Part shown: positions 10,983 to 21,794 of the stretch, one piece after another
How positions within the stretch are numbered: position 1 is the stretch's first letter
How the letters are laid out: every line of letters begins with the position of its first letter
From: Eretmocerus hayati
Taxonomy: Eukaryota; Arthropoda; Insecta; Hymenoptera; Aphelinidae
NCBI GenBank assembly: GCA_029851415.1
Contig: CM056742.1
Coordinates: 113,896,246-113,960,245, forward strand
Length of the DNA stretch: 64,000 bases
Reading direction: 5' to 3'
Translations under genes and position numbers: made by a program
Notes under the pieces: generated by a model
Told to the model about the DNA's origin: nothing
Databases searched by the model: none
The model's input: the letters and a program-made list of their open reading frames with translations, nothing else

Positions 10983-12449
10983 CTACTGATAGGCCTCGCA
11001 GATCTGCGTGCCCGACCTGTGATCCTCTTTGAGGGTCTCGCAGCTCAGACATTTCTGCTCTCTGGTTGCACATGCTGCTGCTATGTGGCCTTCTCCCTCA
11101 CAGTTGGAGCAGCGTTTCGCCCGCCTCACCTGTGGCTTGTCACACTCTGCGGATAAATGCCCGTATTGCAGGCAATTGTAACATCTCGGGATTCCGCCTT
11201 TTCCCCGGACCCGCGCGTTAACAAAATCTACCCGGACTTTTCCTTTGGCCAACATTCCTTTAGCGAGCCGCTCTGGCAATGTGATCACCGCGGTCTGGGT
11301 ACCCCTGTATCCTGGGCGGATGGTCCTGACCGTGATGCTGCCCGCATGCTCTGCCCCGAGTTCCTTCACGAAGGTTTCCTTGGCTTCTTGGAGTGTACTC
11401 ACGTGGTCAAGTTCAAGCACTTCCAGCGTGACCGTTGGCGAAAGGTCAACGGTATCTCTCCGGCGTCCTCAATCGCCCCCTTAAGGGCATCCTCAATGAT
11501 CTCTGCCTTCACCCCTTTCTCGAGCTCGATGAGTAGATGACCCTTTTTTGTCTTCCGCAGTTTGGAGACTTTTGAAGCCACTAGCCTTGTTCCGTCTCCT
11601 TGCTTCACTCTCTTGATCATATCCGCGTAGGACAAACCATCTTCCTTCACTTCTATGAGGAGTGAGTCGGGTCTAGTCCTTCTCCTATTTCCCTTGTTCT
11701 TCCTTTTCTTTTTCTTCTTCTCGGCTCTGCCCTGATTGTTGGGACACCTCCGCAAGTTGCCAGCCGGACCCAGCGTCCGAGATCTGACCGTTATCTGACC
11801 AGGTTGTCATTGGTGTTCCTGGCGTGGATGGGGGTGTTCTGAACAGTCCAGCCCCTTGTCCTGCAAAATTGAGCTGCTTCGGTCTGAGGGCTGCTCTCTT
11901 TGCTCTTTTGATGTCGGCTTCCTGATCCCTATTGATGGGGCTTGTGTGGCCTCTCTTGGAGTTTGTTTGGATCCCACATCCCGCTCTTTGTAGAGGTAGG
12001 GCCAGCGAGGATGATGATCCAGTGGCGTTCTCGGCCATTGTCTCTAGACTGGAGCTGATTGCCTCTCTCATTTCTGAAGCTCTTGTGCTAGCAGCTCCTA
12101 GCCCTTCACGTAGGCTGCTGGCCTTTTGTACAAGCTCCTTGGTCGACTTCTTTGCTGTCGCGCACTCGTTGACTTCCTTGGTTATGTCATCGAGTACCTT
12201 GAGGATCCTTTTCAAGAGTTCTTCCTCTCTCGTGTGAGCCTCTTCGAACTTACCCCAGCTCGTTTTGAGGTCGGCGGGATCAGTTCTGCGTAACCTCTGT
12301 TCACTAGCGCCAGGCGTCTTTTCTTCGCCAGTCTCCATCTCTTCAGCATCAACTCTCTCCTTGTTTGATGTTGATGGTTGTGTTTGGGCGGGACACCTAG
12401 TTGGCAGATTTGCTCTGAAAGTTTCCAAGTTCGTTGTTGTTTCTGTCAT
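10983..12449 (-). pseudogene. R1-like ORF1: nucleic-acid-binding gag-like protein, frameshifted
   Basis: The start is MTETTTNLETF at 12449. The N-terminal ~250 residues are charged and partly coiled-coil-like (LLKRILKVLDDITKEV). A basic KKKKKRK stretch and a conserved middle domain (LLIEVKEDGLSYADMIKRV) follow. The C-terminus has three CCHC-type knuckles: CYNCLQYGHLSAEC, CSNCEGEGHIAAAC and CLSCETLKEDHRSGTQIC. Such proteins coat the element RNA in a ribonucleoprotein. The frame breaks near 11690-11750 and again near 11400-11420, so no full protein can be made. Confidence 0.88.
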
Positions 12450-13397
12450 TTTTCTTTTTCCTTCCCCCTATCCCTCTCGGATCACTGTGTCTTTGTTTGT
12501 GTTAGTGGTCTCACCTACCCCCACCCACCAGTCCGAGTACCCCGTTCTTGGATCCTCCCTCTTGCCGACCGCGCCTACAGTCCGGTGGCCTCAGATGACG
12601 TTCCAACCCCCGCACCCTGCAGCACGGTCCCGTCTGGTCATCAACCGGCACTACCACAGGAGCGGGATTCGGGGTATCCCCCTTACCGTTGTGCGGGACT
12701 GCCTCCCCTCGTGGTTAGCGAGGGGTTCGGGTCCCCCGACTACCGGTGGCCCAGAAGCGATCACTGGTTCTAACGCGGTACCCTCCAGAGTGGGCACGGA
12801 CACAGCAGTGGCAGGATCCCGTCCCATGTACGGTTGCACTGGTGGCGTGAGTGGCGCGCTGTGTGTGTGGTGACAGTGTAATGTCAGTCTCGCCCGCGTT
12901 TCCACCGGAGTCCCGACCAATCGCCATGCCAGCTGTTACCGTAGTAGCTCTCCCTAGTTCGGCCGATCTCTATCCCCATGAGGGTTCTTGTGTTTCCTTG
13001 GGGAAGATCGTGTTATCACTCAGCGAGAGAATTCCCGACTTGATTCGGGCCCTCGCGTCACTTGATCCGATGCATATACGATAGAGATACCCTGTATCGA
13101 CATGGTCACAGCGTTGCTTCTCACCAACTTTCGGTGTGCCCCTCGGAGCCAGCAAGGCTGTCGTTGGTCGACTCAGAATGTCCACTTGGGTTCACTTACT
13201 GTGTCAGTGTGGTATTGTATTGTGTATCTGCGACTCCTTGTCTGCGTTCGCTTCTTTTGCATACTATGCAGATTCACGAGTAACCAGAGAGACTGAGGAC
13301 CGTATCTATCCCCACTTACTCTGGACGTGCCACTATCCGCAACCTGTGGACGCACCCAGTAGCATGGAGAATGCTCTACCTCACCACGAATCCTGGG
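12450..13397 (-). other. GC-rich 5' UTR of R1-like element
   Basis: About 950 bp between the 5' target duplication and ORF1, clearly more GC-rich than the flanks. R1-type elements carry their promoter activity in the 5' UTR, but nothing specific is visible. Many short ORFs on both strands here reflect base composition. Confidence 0.7.
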
Positions 13398-13412
13398 GAC
13401 CGAAATCTAGCT
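13398..13412. repeat. Target-site duplication, 5' side of R1-like element
   Basis: gaccgaaatctagct, identical to 7593-7607. It continues into the resumed tandem array. Confidence 0.85.
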
Positions 13413-14560
13413 GAATCACTAGCTACGGTATAATCTAGAATTTCAAGTTGCGTTACCCAAACTTGAGATGAGAGACATGCATGTCTGATCAATTCATCTT
13501 CTGCTACTTAGGCAAACTATGTCAGATAAGTGTACCCAACTTGCCTCTGTACCCAACTTGCCTCTGTACCCAACTTGCACCATATGCCGATCTCATAAAC
13601 GGGCACTCTTTGACCTTCCCGCATAATTATTTTACATTTGTTATGTCCAAATATGAGGAAATGAGTAATTTGCATCGACCCCGAACCATTTCTGCGTTCT
13701 CCAGGGAATTTAAAGTGATCTATTCATTTTTCGTGTTTGCACGGCTAAGAAATCGCTGAGGAAATCGCGTTCACTAAAACCGGTGCAAATTAATTTTCAT
13801 ACGACCAATCTCGACGTACCTTGGCGCATTCAATCCCTTGTCTTGAGACCTTCAGAACCCGCTCTTCAGAGTTGTAAAACTCTGATTTGGAGCGATTTTA
13901 TGTACAAAACACAGAGATGATTTGTAAATCGAAGATGCCAATATCCGAATGTACCCAACATGCCTCCATATAGTTATCTCGGAAAGGCGTGCAGTATGGC
14001 TTTTTTCACCACTCAGGACGTATTTACCGCATCAAAATAGGTCAGGAACAATGTTTTGGGCCAGCTAAAAGCTTCATAGGTCGCTGCACGGTGATAAAAA
14101 CGGATCGAAGCGATTTTATGCATTTTATCGCCGATTTATATTGTTTTAAATGATGGGGGCAAGTTAGGTACACACTTTTGTAAACTCTCAAAAATCACCT
14201 TCTGGGAGAATTCAAACAGTTTGGCTGCAGTTGATCCAAACTGGATGTACTGTAACTTATTTTGAAGGTCTTGAGACAAACTTTGAAATGAGCTAAAGTT
14301 ATACGTTGGAAAACATTGAGATGGGCCAGAGTTATTAAGAAAATGGCTTAATGGGGGGAAGTGGGGTATACTTACCTTACATATTCCACATACGTCCCGA
14401 ATTTGATTGTACTATTGGGTAAAATAGTGCAATCTAAACTTCCTAGCCGTGCCTTCCATATTCGAGATCAGTGATGCAAATGTCTGGCCTATCCATCCTT
14501 CCCTACTCGATCAAATGTTTATATCACACGTCGATAAACGAAACTTAGATACCCAATTGA
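13413..14560. repeat. ~130-bp tandem array, right part, interrupted
   Basis: Array units resume at 13413-13517 and again at 14381-14560 (cgtcccgaatttgattgtac, ggtaaaatagtgcaatcta, attcgagatcagtgatgc). Between them sits a ~860-bp insertion. Confidence 0.7.
13518..14380. mobile_element. Short-TIR repeat with 'tgtacccaacttgcc' motifs
   Basis: Begins with three tandem copies of a 17-mer (tgtacccaacttgcctc; 13531, 13548, 13565). The motif recurs in diverged form near 13952 and inverted as ggcaagttaggtaca near 14158. It interrupts the tandem array cleanly. The 92-aa ORF at 13481-13759 crosses the insertion edge and is not supported. It looks non-autonomous, and the superfamily is not determined. 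Confidence 0.5.
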
Positions 14561-15269
14561 TCAAGACATGAAAATCGACATAAAGAATAAGAATATAAAA
14601 TGAACCATGAGAGTTACCAAATGGTTCGGAAAATCGTCATATTTATAGCCGTCAAAAGATTTCGAGGCGTTTTTTAGTTTAAGCTTGATATAAGGAATGA
14701 GTGATATACATAAATAGATATACATATGAGATTGTTATTACTCAATATTTTCTTATAGACTCCTTTATCTTCTGTAAAGCCTCTTTATGGACAGGAATAA
14801 AGGGGAAAAAATTTCGAGAGTAAGTGAAAAAATCTTCTAACCTCTCCTGTAGTGCCATTCTTACGGACCCTCAAGCCAAATTTCCTCTCCAATTATTGGT
14901 CTCCCCTGCGCGCGCACGTAATTGAAATCCTCTTGGAGTATTCTTAATCGATAGCTGACGGAATTCTCTCCAAAATGATCCTTTGATGGAGTTGGTTTAA
15001 TGCATACCTGCCAGAGTTGTGACTGGTTTGAAGAAGTGAATGAGACCAATATACCAAATCTGGGGGTCGAACAGCAGTTGTCAGCCATGAACTCACGAAT
15101 TTGACACCTTGGACTCTTCCACCATGCGAAACCAGTGGCAACTCTGGGTATAATGCATCAAATCAACTTTATCAAGGGGTTATGTTAGAGGGAGTTTCAT
15201 TAGTCATCGATTCAGAATTTCCAGAGGCATTCAATCACGTGCATAAGCAAGAGAAACCAATGACTGAGA
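14561..15269. other. Intronic, nothing recognised
   Basis: AT-rich. Overlapping minus-strand ORFs at 14861-15141 in two frames show no known domain. Confidence 0.35.
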
Positions 15270-15464
15270 AATAAAAGACTTCGCACAAAATCAATAAGTA
15301 GGTACTAGCTGAAGGTAAAACGCGATGAAATTTGCAGGTTGATAGATCTCGCAACGCTGATCAACTTTGTCGATAGTCAGAAAAACCAGCTATGAATAGT
15401 TTTTGAATCCGGGAACTATAGAGGTTACGCAGGCTATGTTGACACTCTTTATTGATATTTCCAG

Positions 15465-16127
15465 AGCCTCGTTAGCTTGCTCGTTGCTTTAATATCTGAA
15501 ATTCGATAGATTTCCCTCTTAGTTAGAACGTTCTACTTCGCATTTAGTTCAAGTTAGACTGGAAATTCAAGAGAATCACCCGCAAAAACCCACATTATGA
15601 AACAACCTACAGACATGTTTCATAATATCAAGATTGCTTTGGATTCAAATTATCGATAGTGGCTGCATGTTGTTTTGCGAGAGGGATAACAGAAAGAACA
15701 CCGCTCATTTTGGACGAATAGAGGATTGTACCATTGCACAAGTACTCGGTGATTACGTGCATCGGCGTCTATCATACATCTTGCACGCTTACCACGCGAT
15801 GAATCAGTAGTTTCGCACCACGAAGACTCGGGAAACCCAGAGTATCAAATTTTTGAGCAATAGCCACATCTATACCTTCTCCTAGAATGAGTGATATATT
15901 CTCATTCAATGGAGAGATGCTGCTCACAACTAATAGCGCGAAAAGTGGCACCGCGATATCGGTACTCTTACATGATAGAGGATACTTAATGTCAAACATG
16001 AACTGCATTCAGATTTCAGATGAAGGGTGTCTGTGAGTGAATTCCTCACAAAACCGTCCTAACTGAATAGGAATGAAGAAATCTGTCGTGTTTTAGCCGT
16101 TAAAGCAACGTGCGAGCAAGCGAGGCT
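15465..16127. mobile_element. ~660-bp MITE-like insertion in left arm
   Basis: The ends are imperfect inverted repeats: agcctcgttagcttgctcg plus ttgctttaa at 15465-15492, and the complementary block at 16100-16127. It separates two blocks that are nearly adjacent in the other arm of the large inverted repeat. A 78-aa minus ORF (15772-16008) inside is not recognised. Confidence 0.6.
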
Positions 16128-16774
16128 CACAAGAAATCTAGTCCGGTCTCCAGAGGACCTTTCATATGTCCGACGGCCTACAGTGAGATGAATATTCCGA
16201 AAATTAGTATAAAAAATTATAAAAAATTATCAAAAATGGTGGGCACTGTAGGTGGGGTATAATCTGAGCAATTGATTTTTGATGACGAAGTCATTTTTTC
16301 ACGCGTTGAGTTGGGCTTCGGCTTGGCTAAACGACGCACGCCCGCTCGTGGTTTGAGTGTACCTATAGCGTGCGTTCTTATCTAATCGGCTAGCCGAGCC
16401 GAGCTGCTCTTCGTAAACAAGTTCGGACACGCATGCATCTCCCATACCTGTGGCTCTATTATACATATCTTTGCAGAATCACAATGGCATAGTAGATAAC
16501 ATGAGATTATAATGAATTGGGAATAGAAGCTCTTCAGATCACTAACTGATTGGATTAACCCGTACACTGCGAGTCAAATTTTCGTCATTCCACTTGAATC
16601 ATGTACCGAACTACCGTATCTTGGAAGACACGTCCGAAAGGGCAAATTCTCTTTTGACACCAATGCTCTTAGCAAGGTCAATAGCCATGAAAGATGATCG
16701 CTGGGTATACTTTTCGAGCAATCATAAGTCAGTGAAAATTGAAATTCGGGAAACTCAGTTGAACAGTACTTTTT

Positions 16775-17215
16775 TGAGGCTGGTGCGTAGAGAATCCGGA
16801 TATTTTGACCGATAGATGGCGCTTTGATCGTACTGCATGTGCGATGGGAGATTATGAACCACTTTTTTGCCTCATAGTATTCGAGGTGTCCCCCGACTGT
16901 AGCGCACCTAGCGGATCATCTGTCGAAGCTCTTATACCCCTAATGTATAAGTATACCTATATCGATGGTGATGCTATATATACTAGGGGTATAAGAGCTT
17001 CGCAAAACGACCACTCGTACCAATATTATACGTGGAAGTTGGCGCTGGAGTCGGCGGACATCTCGAATTTCAACCTCACATTTTCGACCCAAACGAGATA
17101 CGGCCACTGAAACACCATGATATTTCCCATCGAATCAGTTGTTCCACACCCGGAGATTAATTCTCTATCTCCAAGAAATCGTAGTTCTCTGGCTCGCTGA
17201 GCAAGTATACTGCTC
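16775..17215 (+). repeat. Dispersed repeat A, copy 2 (interrupted)
   Basis: Reverse complement of 1-245, split by a 186-bp element at 16881-17066. The shared outer edge is ttgctcagcgagccagagaa (minus strand). Confidence 0.75.
16881..17066. mobile_element. 186-bp MITE with 25-bp TIRs
   Basis: The ends tcgaggtgtcccccgactgt and its imperfect complement (agtcggcggacatctcga) bound a segment absent from repeat A copy 1. Copy 1 therefore serves as the empty site, with 'at' duplicated at the insertion. A central palindrome (gaagctcttatacccctaat with its complement at about 16983-17003) gives a strong hairpin. Confidence 0.75.
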
Positions 17216-18385
17216 AATGCTCACACTAGTTCAAGTCTTTTGCGAGATAGATTCAGAATTTTCGGGCGTGGGAGGGCTCATCCGACAGGAAATTCCAATC
17301 CACAGATGGCCTAGTATCTGATATTGGCCAAAACTGTTTTGTTATTGAGGAATAAATCGGAATAGTCGCAGACGCGCTCTGTCCCACCAAAAAATTGCCT
17401 TGAAGTTTTTCTCGATTCCTAATGAATGAAATGCCATGAAACTTTGCATGGTATCGTGTTATGAGATTTCACAGGTGGCCTAGTATCTGAATAACACATT
17501 CAGTACCAATAAAAGCGTATAAACAATAAAACAATAATACCGTTCTCAGAGTCATTGGATGCAGCCGCAACCTGAAAGTACGCCGGTGCATGTCTGGTTG
17601 CGGTTTTGCGGGGACTCAAACTTCCATGACTTCGTCATCAACCGAGCGTTCTCCGGACGCACATCATTTGTGAATAATGAATTTGTAAGCGGCACATGAC
17701 TGTCGACCTACAGCGTCCACCCTATGTTCAATTGAAAGCTTGCAGATCATAGGTTGAAATGCCAACTAAGTGTGCACACTGAGTGTGGTCAGTATCGATG
17801 ACTCAAGGGTTCAAAGGTCGAAATTCTGACCAAAAATTGTGAAAAATGCGATTTCTACCGTTTAACTCGGAACTGATGGCATTTATCGAAATATTAGAAT
17901 ATTTCCTTTTTGTCTATCTTTTTAAGGCCGCTAAATTAGTACTCTCGTAATTTCTCTCAGAACTGCGTTGTTTCTGAGAAAATTGTGATGAAGCGTGCGG
18001 GAAATATGGGTCTTAGTTGCTCTTATGCTAATAAAATGAGGGGACTGTATTTAATCAATGTTTTACAGGAATACTTCTTGCACATCTTTCCAAGGCCGGT
18101 GGATCAGTACTCCTGTAGAATAGCGTCATTCCTGAGATATTCGCGATGGAACGTGCGGGAGACAGGCGTCCCACTCGTTTTTTCAGTGAAAATAACTCAA
18201 AAGGGGGTTGCGTCAAATCAATATCTTATTTCAATGCTGTTTTGATCGTCGGTTCATAATCGTATTTGCTTCTACAAATGCGTAATCTTGGGATATTTTG
18301 GATCAAAATTGTGAGAAACATTGGTTTAGTGTTGCAACTCCCACATGAATCAGCAACAATTCGAACGTTGAATAGCTCTTTAAAG

Positions 18386-18763
18386 CGATGCGGTCATCTT
18401 GCACGTTGAAAGTTATTCACATTTTTATCAAATTTGCTTGCGATTTGGGCGAAATGACGAGAAGATAAGTGTTCATCATCATCTAACTCGAGTTCGTCTT
18501 CTCGTCGTTTCGCCCAAATCGCAAGACAATCAGATAAAAGTGCGAATTACAAAGTACCTTGTATTATAGGTTAAGAGATGCCAGCGCTCAAGTAATTCCC
18601 ACTTTTCTCCAGTTCTATTGCGATTTGAGGCGAACGACGAGAAGACGAACTCGAGTTAGATGATGGTAAACGCGGGTCTTCTGATCGTTTCTTCCAAATC
18701 GCAAGCAAATTTTATAAAAGTGCGAATAACTTTCAGCGTGCACGGTGCACGGTGACCGCATCG
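18386..18763. repeat. Nested palindrome with palindromic arms
   Basis: The outer pairing cgatgcggtcatcttgcacg…gaccgcatcg encloses inner pairings. The block 'gcgatttgggcgaaatgacg' occurs four times in alternating orientation (about 18440, 18510, 18615, 18695), with 'ctaactcgagttcgtcttct' in both directions. Each arm is itself a hairpin. Confidence 0.8.
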
Positions 18764-19070
18764 ACTCAAGGGTTCAGACGCATCACTAAATAAACGAGTA
18801 AAAAAGTTAGCAAGTAAATTGTAATCTGATATACCATTTCAATCGACCCATGTAGAATTTTCAAATACCACGCAGTAATTTTACCGGAATTTGTATGATC
18901 ATCGATGGAAGAATGGATGGAGATGTATGATGTCTTCGATCATTCCTGTTTGCTCGACTTTGTCCAAACCAAAAATATTTTTCATTACTCTAACCTAAAA
19001 ATGCCGCGTTTAGATAGGATTTTAGGGTTCTCGTAATGAAAAAATATATCCGCACCTCGCTTGCAAGCCC

Positions 19071-19137
19071 ATTTTGGGCACTGGAGGACATGTCTGTCTC
19101 GCTTCGCTCGACAAACTGTCCTAGTGCCTAAAATGGA
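19071..19137. repeat. Hairpin, ~25-bp arms
   Basis: cattttgggcactggaggac near 19071 pairs with gtcctagtgcctaaaatg near 19120. Confidence 0.65.
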
Positions 19138-19670
19138 CTACCGCGCTCAGTACGGAGATATACTATTTCGAGATTTCTTCAAGAAAAAACAGGTTTTTAT
19201 GGATATGAAGTTTTGTAATGCAATATGATGAAGTTCTTGAAATAACGAGCAAAAGAGCAATGGCAGAATTTTGATTCGGCACAACCCACTACTCAGTTAT
19301 TATCACTGTAGCGGGTGAGACGCATGTCCCCCGCACGTGCCATCGCGAATATCTCAGAAACGACACTATTCTGAAAAAGACACAGGAATACTGATTCAAC
19401 GGCTTTAGCAACATGTGCAAAAAAGGATCCCTATACAATGGTTATTGAATGCAGCCCCCCCCCCTGCTCTCATTAGCATGAGAACAGCTAAGACCCATAT
19501 TTCCCGCACGCTCCATCGCGAACATTTCAGAAACAACGCAGTTCTGAGAGAAAATACAAGAGTCGTAATGAAGTGGCCTTAAAAAGATAAACAAAAAGGT
19601 ATTCTGGGAAATTTCGATACTGTCATCAGTTCCGAGTTAAACGGTAGAAATCGCTTTTTTCACCATTTTG

Positions 19671-21290
19671 CTTTCTCTAAAGAGGAAACTTTGTTTTTGG
19701 TCCAGCAATTTTTTGATCAATTTTTCCATTCACTCCAATATTTTTTTCAACAAAATTCCTCTTATCAAAATAATGCCTCAACCGACTCGTTCCTCTCGTC
19801 AAAATCTATCGATTGGAGCTCACACTTTTCCTCCCAAAGGCCTCCAAGGCATTTGAAGGACCAATCTTTCTGTACCTTTGTGCGTGTGTGTGTGTGTGTA
19901 TGTGTATGTGTGTTGTTTTTTTCCCGACACGCTTTCTCTTGTACGGTTCACCTCATCAAAATTTCGTTTTCTACGAGTTGTATAGAATCATCCGGAGATG
20001 AGGCCATTGATTTGTCAGCTCTTCTGTCACAGTCGAATTTAATTTAGAGGCGTTTTGAGGTGAAATCGCTAAAGTTGTGTACCTTTACAGTAAGATATTT
20101 CTCTCTTCCGTTGTTTTACTACAATTCTAGTTACCTAAGCTATGGTTTTATCGGCTTAATCTATCGATCGGTTAATACCAAAATTTGATTTAAACTTCAT
20201 GGACTTGAATTTTTAAGAAATAATCAAAATTTCCACCAAAAACTCCATTTTGAGCATATTTAAACCAACTGTATCAAGATTCCGTTTCAACCAAATTTCA
20301 GATATTGCTGGAATAACCCTAGTTCAGATAACTCGAATCGACCTAATAAGATTTCTCAAAAAAATAGCTCAAAATAAGCACAAATATTTTTTCCACTATT
20401 CATATTTTCGTCATATCTCTTCCTCAGAATAATTTTTCAAAATGCCAATAAACTAAGTTGATACTCTCTCCACATTTCTAATCTTTCGGTTGATACCGGA
20501 ATTTCCTCAATTCCTTTGAATATGATCAAAATTCAATTTATCCTCCAAGAATCAAGAATTTTACAAAAAACTACATTTTGATCTATTTTACACGAAGTGT
20601 ATTAAGATTTCCCCTCAACCAAACGATATGTCTTGCCCGAAAAACCCTATTTTAGATCATCTGAATTCCCCTAAAGCGAATCTCTTCAATACAACTCAAG
20701 AAAATCTCATCTAAATTCCACTCTATGCTCATATCTCCTTCTACAACTGAGTAATCTATACACCTGTCAATGAACTAGAGAGATACTTTTTCACCATTCT
20801 CAATCGATTGGTTGATATCGAAATTTTCTAAATTGTTTTGAATATGATTCAAATTCAATTCATCCTCGAAAAACCAACAATTTTACAAAAATCTCCATTT
20901 TGATCATTTTTACACCAACTGTATGAAAATTCCGCCTCGACAAAACGATATTATCTTGCCCAAAAAATGCTTCTCTAGATCATCTGAATTCCCCTAAGAG
21001 GCAATCTCGTAAAAGTCACTCAACAAAATCTCATCCTAATTTCCTTCTATTCTCATATCTCCTCCCACAATTAATTTATCCACCTTTTAATAGACTAGAG
21101 ACATACTTACCTATCACTCTACATCAATTTGTTGAAACCGAATTTCACCCACTCAAAGTCAAAGTCGCTTCAAAAAGATGTAAAGGTGAGTGAATGAGAA
21201 ATTGTCACTTAAAAAATTACATTCCTGCTGAGTTATCGCACATCTGACTAAGAGAAGGCTTCCTGCTAATCTCTTTTAACAGCGTATTTG
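19671..21290 (-). mobile_element. (CA)n-bearing repeat H, copy 2, with ~320-bp tandem units
   Basis: Starts with stem-loop ctttctctaaagagg at 19671, followed by a (GT)n tract at 19880-19912. Four diverged units of about 316-325 bp then begin near 20174, 20490, 20815 and 21131, each with a 'ggttgataccgaaattt' type block. It interrupts the right arm of the large inverted repeat between 'caccattttg' and 'ttggtcagaat', and the left arm provides the empty site. ORFs at 19668-20047 are composition artefacts around the GT tract. Confidence 0.65.
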
Positions 21291-21794
21291 GTCAGAATTT
21301 CGACCTTTGACCCCTTGATTCATCGATACTGACCACACCCAAGTTGCCCACCTTGTTTTCATTTCGATCTACGCCTCATACGCTTTCAAATAAACATAGG
21401 GTGGGCATTGTAGGTAGACAGTCATGTACCGCTTATGAATTGATCATTCAAAAAATTAATTGTTCAGCTTATACCACACCTCTAGTGCCCACCTTTTTGA
21501 TAATTTCTTGTAATTTTTCATACTATTTCTTGGAATATTCACCTCGCTGTAGGCCGACGGACATGCGGAAGGTCTTCTAGAGACCGGGCTGTAGCGTACG
21601 TAATCTCGACGTTTACCTGATTTCAACCGAAAATAACTCGAAAATTAGCCATAGCCAAAGCTGCCCATAGACGAAGCTGATCAGCGTTGCGAGATCTAAC
21701 AGCCTGCGGAATGTCATCAATTTATACCTTGATCCAGTACTCATTGATTTTGTGCTGTGTTCTTTGGCTCGAAAATCACAAAAAATGGTTCTAC

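Larger units (their letters stand above)
7608..13397 (-). mobile_element. R1-clade non-LTR retrotransposon, full length but inactive
   Basis: The 5.79-kb insertion has two ORFs on the minus strand in the order 5'UTR (13397-12450), ORF1 (12449-10983), ORF2 (10945-7984) and 3'UTR (7983-7608). It has the layout of R1-clade elements: three-knuckle gag-like ORF1, APE endonuclease, reverse transcriptase and a C-terminal Cys-Cys-His-Cys finger. It is bounded by a 15-bp target duplication inside the ~130-bp tandem array. Frameshifts and stops in both ORFs make it a dead copy. No poly(A) tail is visible at the 3' end. Confidence 0.9.
16281..17639. mobile_element. ~1.36-kb insertion with 14-bp terminal inverted repeats
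   Basis: gatgacgaagtcat at 16281-16294 and its exact complement atgacttcgtcatc at 17626-17639 bound a segment missing from the right arm of the large inverted repeat, where the flanking blocks are adjacent near 21440-21480. It contains repeat A copy 2 and, inside that, a small MITE. The ORF at 16594-16815 is unrecognised. Confidence 0.55.
15270..21750. repeat. Large interrupted inverted repeat (~6.5 kb span)
   Basis: Left-arm blocks 15341-15380, 16140-16260, 17660-17840 and 17840-18200 pair in reverse order with right-arm blocks 21685-21715, 21485-21595, 21290-21460 and 19295-19672. Examples are 'agatctcgcaacgctgatca' with its complement at 21687, and 'gacccatatttcccgcacgc' (19492) with its complement near 18000. 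Each arm has since been split by later insertions. Without these, each arm would be about 1 kb around a ~1-kb centre. Confidence 0.75.

Noticed and set aside
8154..12873. Plus-strand ORFs of 60-200 aa across the R1-like element (for example 9295-9840 and 12265-12873)
   Set aside because: They are antisense shadows of the minus-strand ORF1/ORF2 or GC-rich UTR readings.
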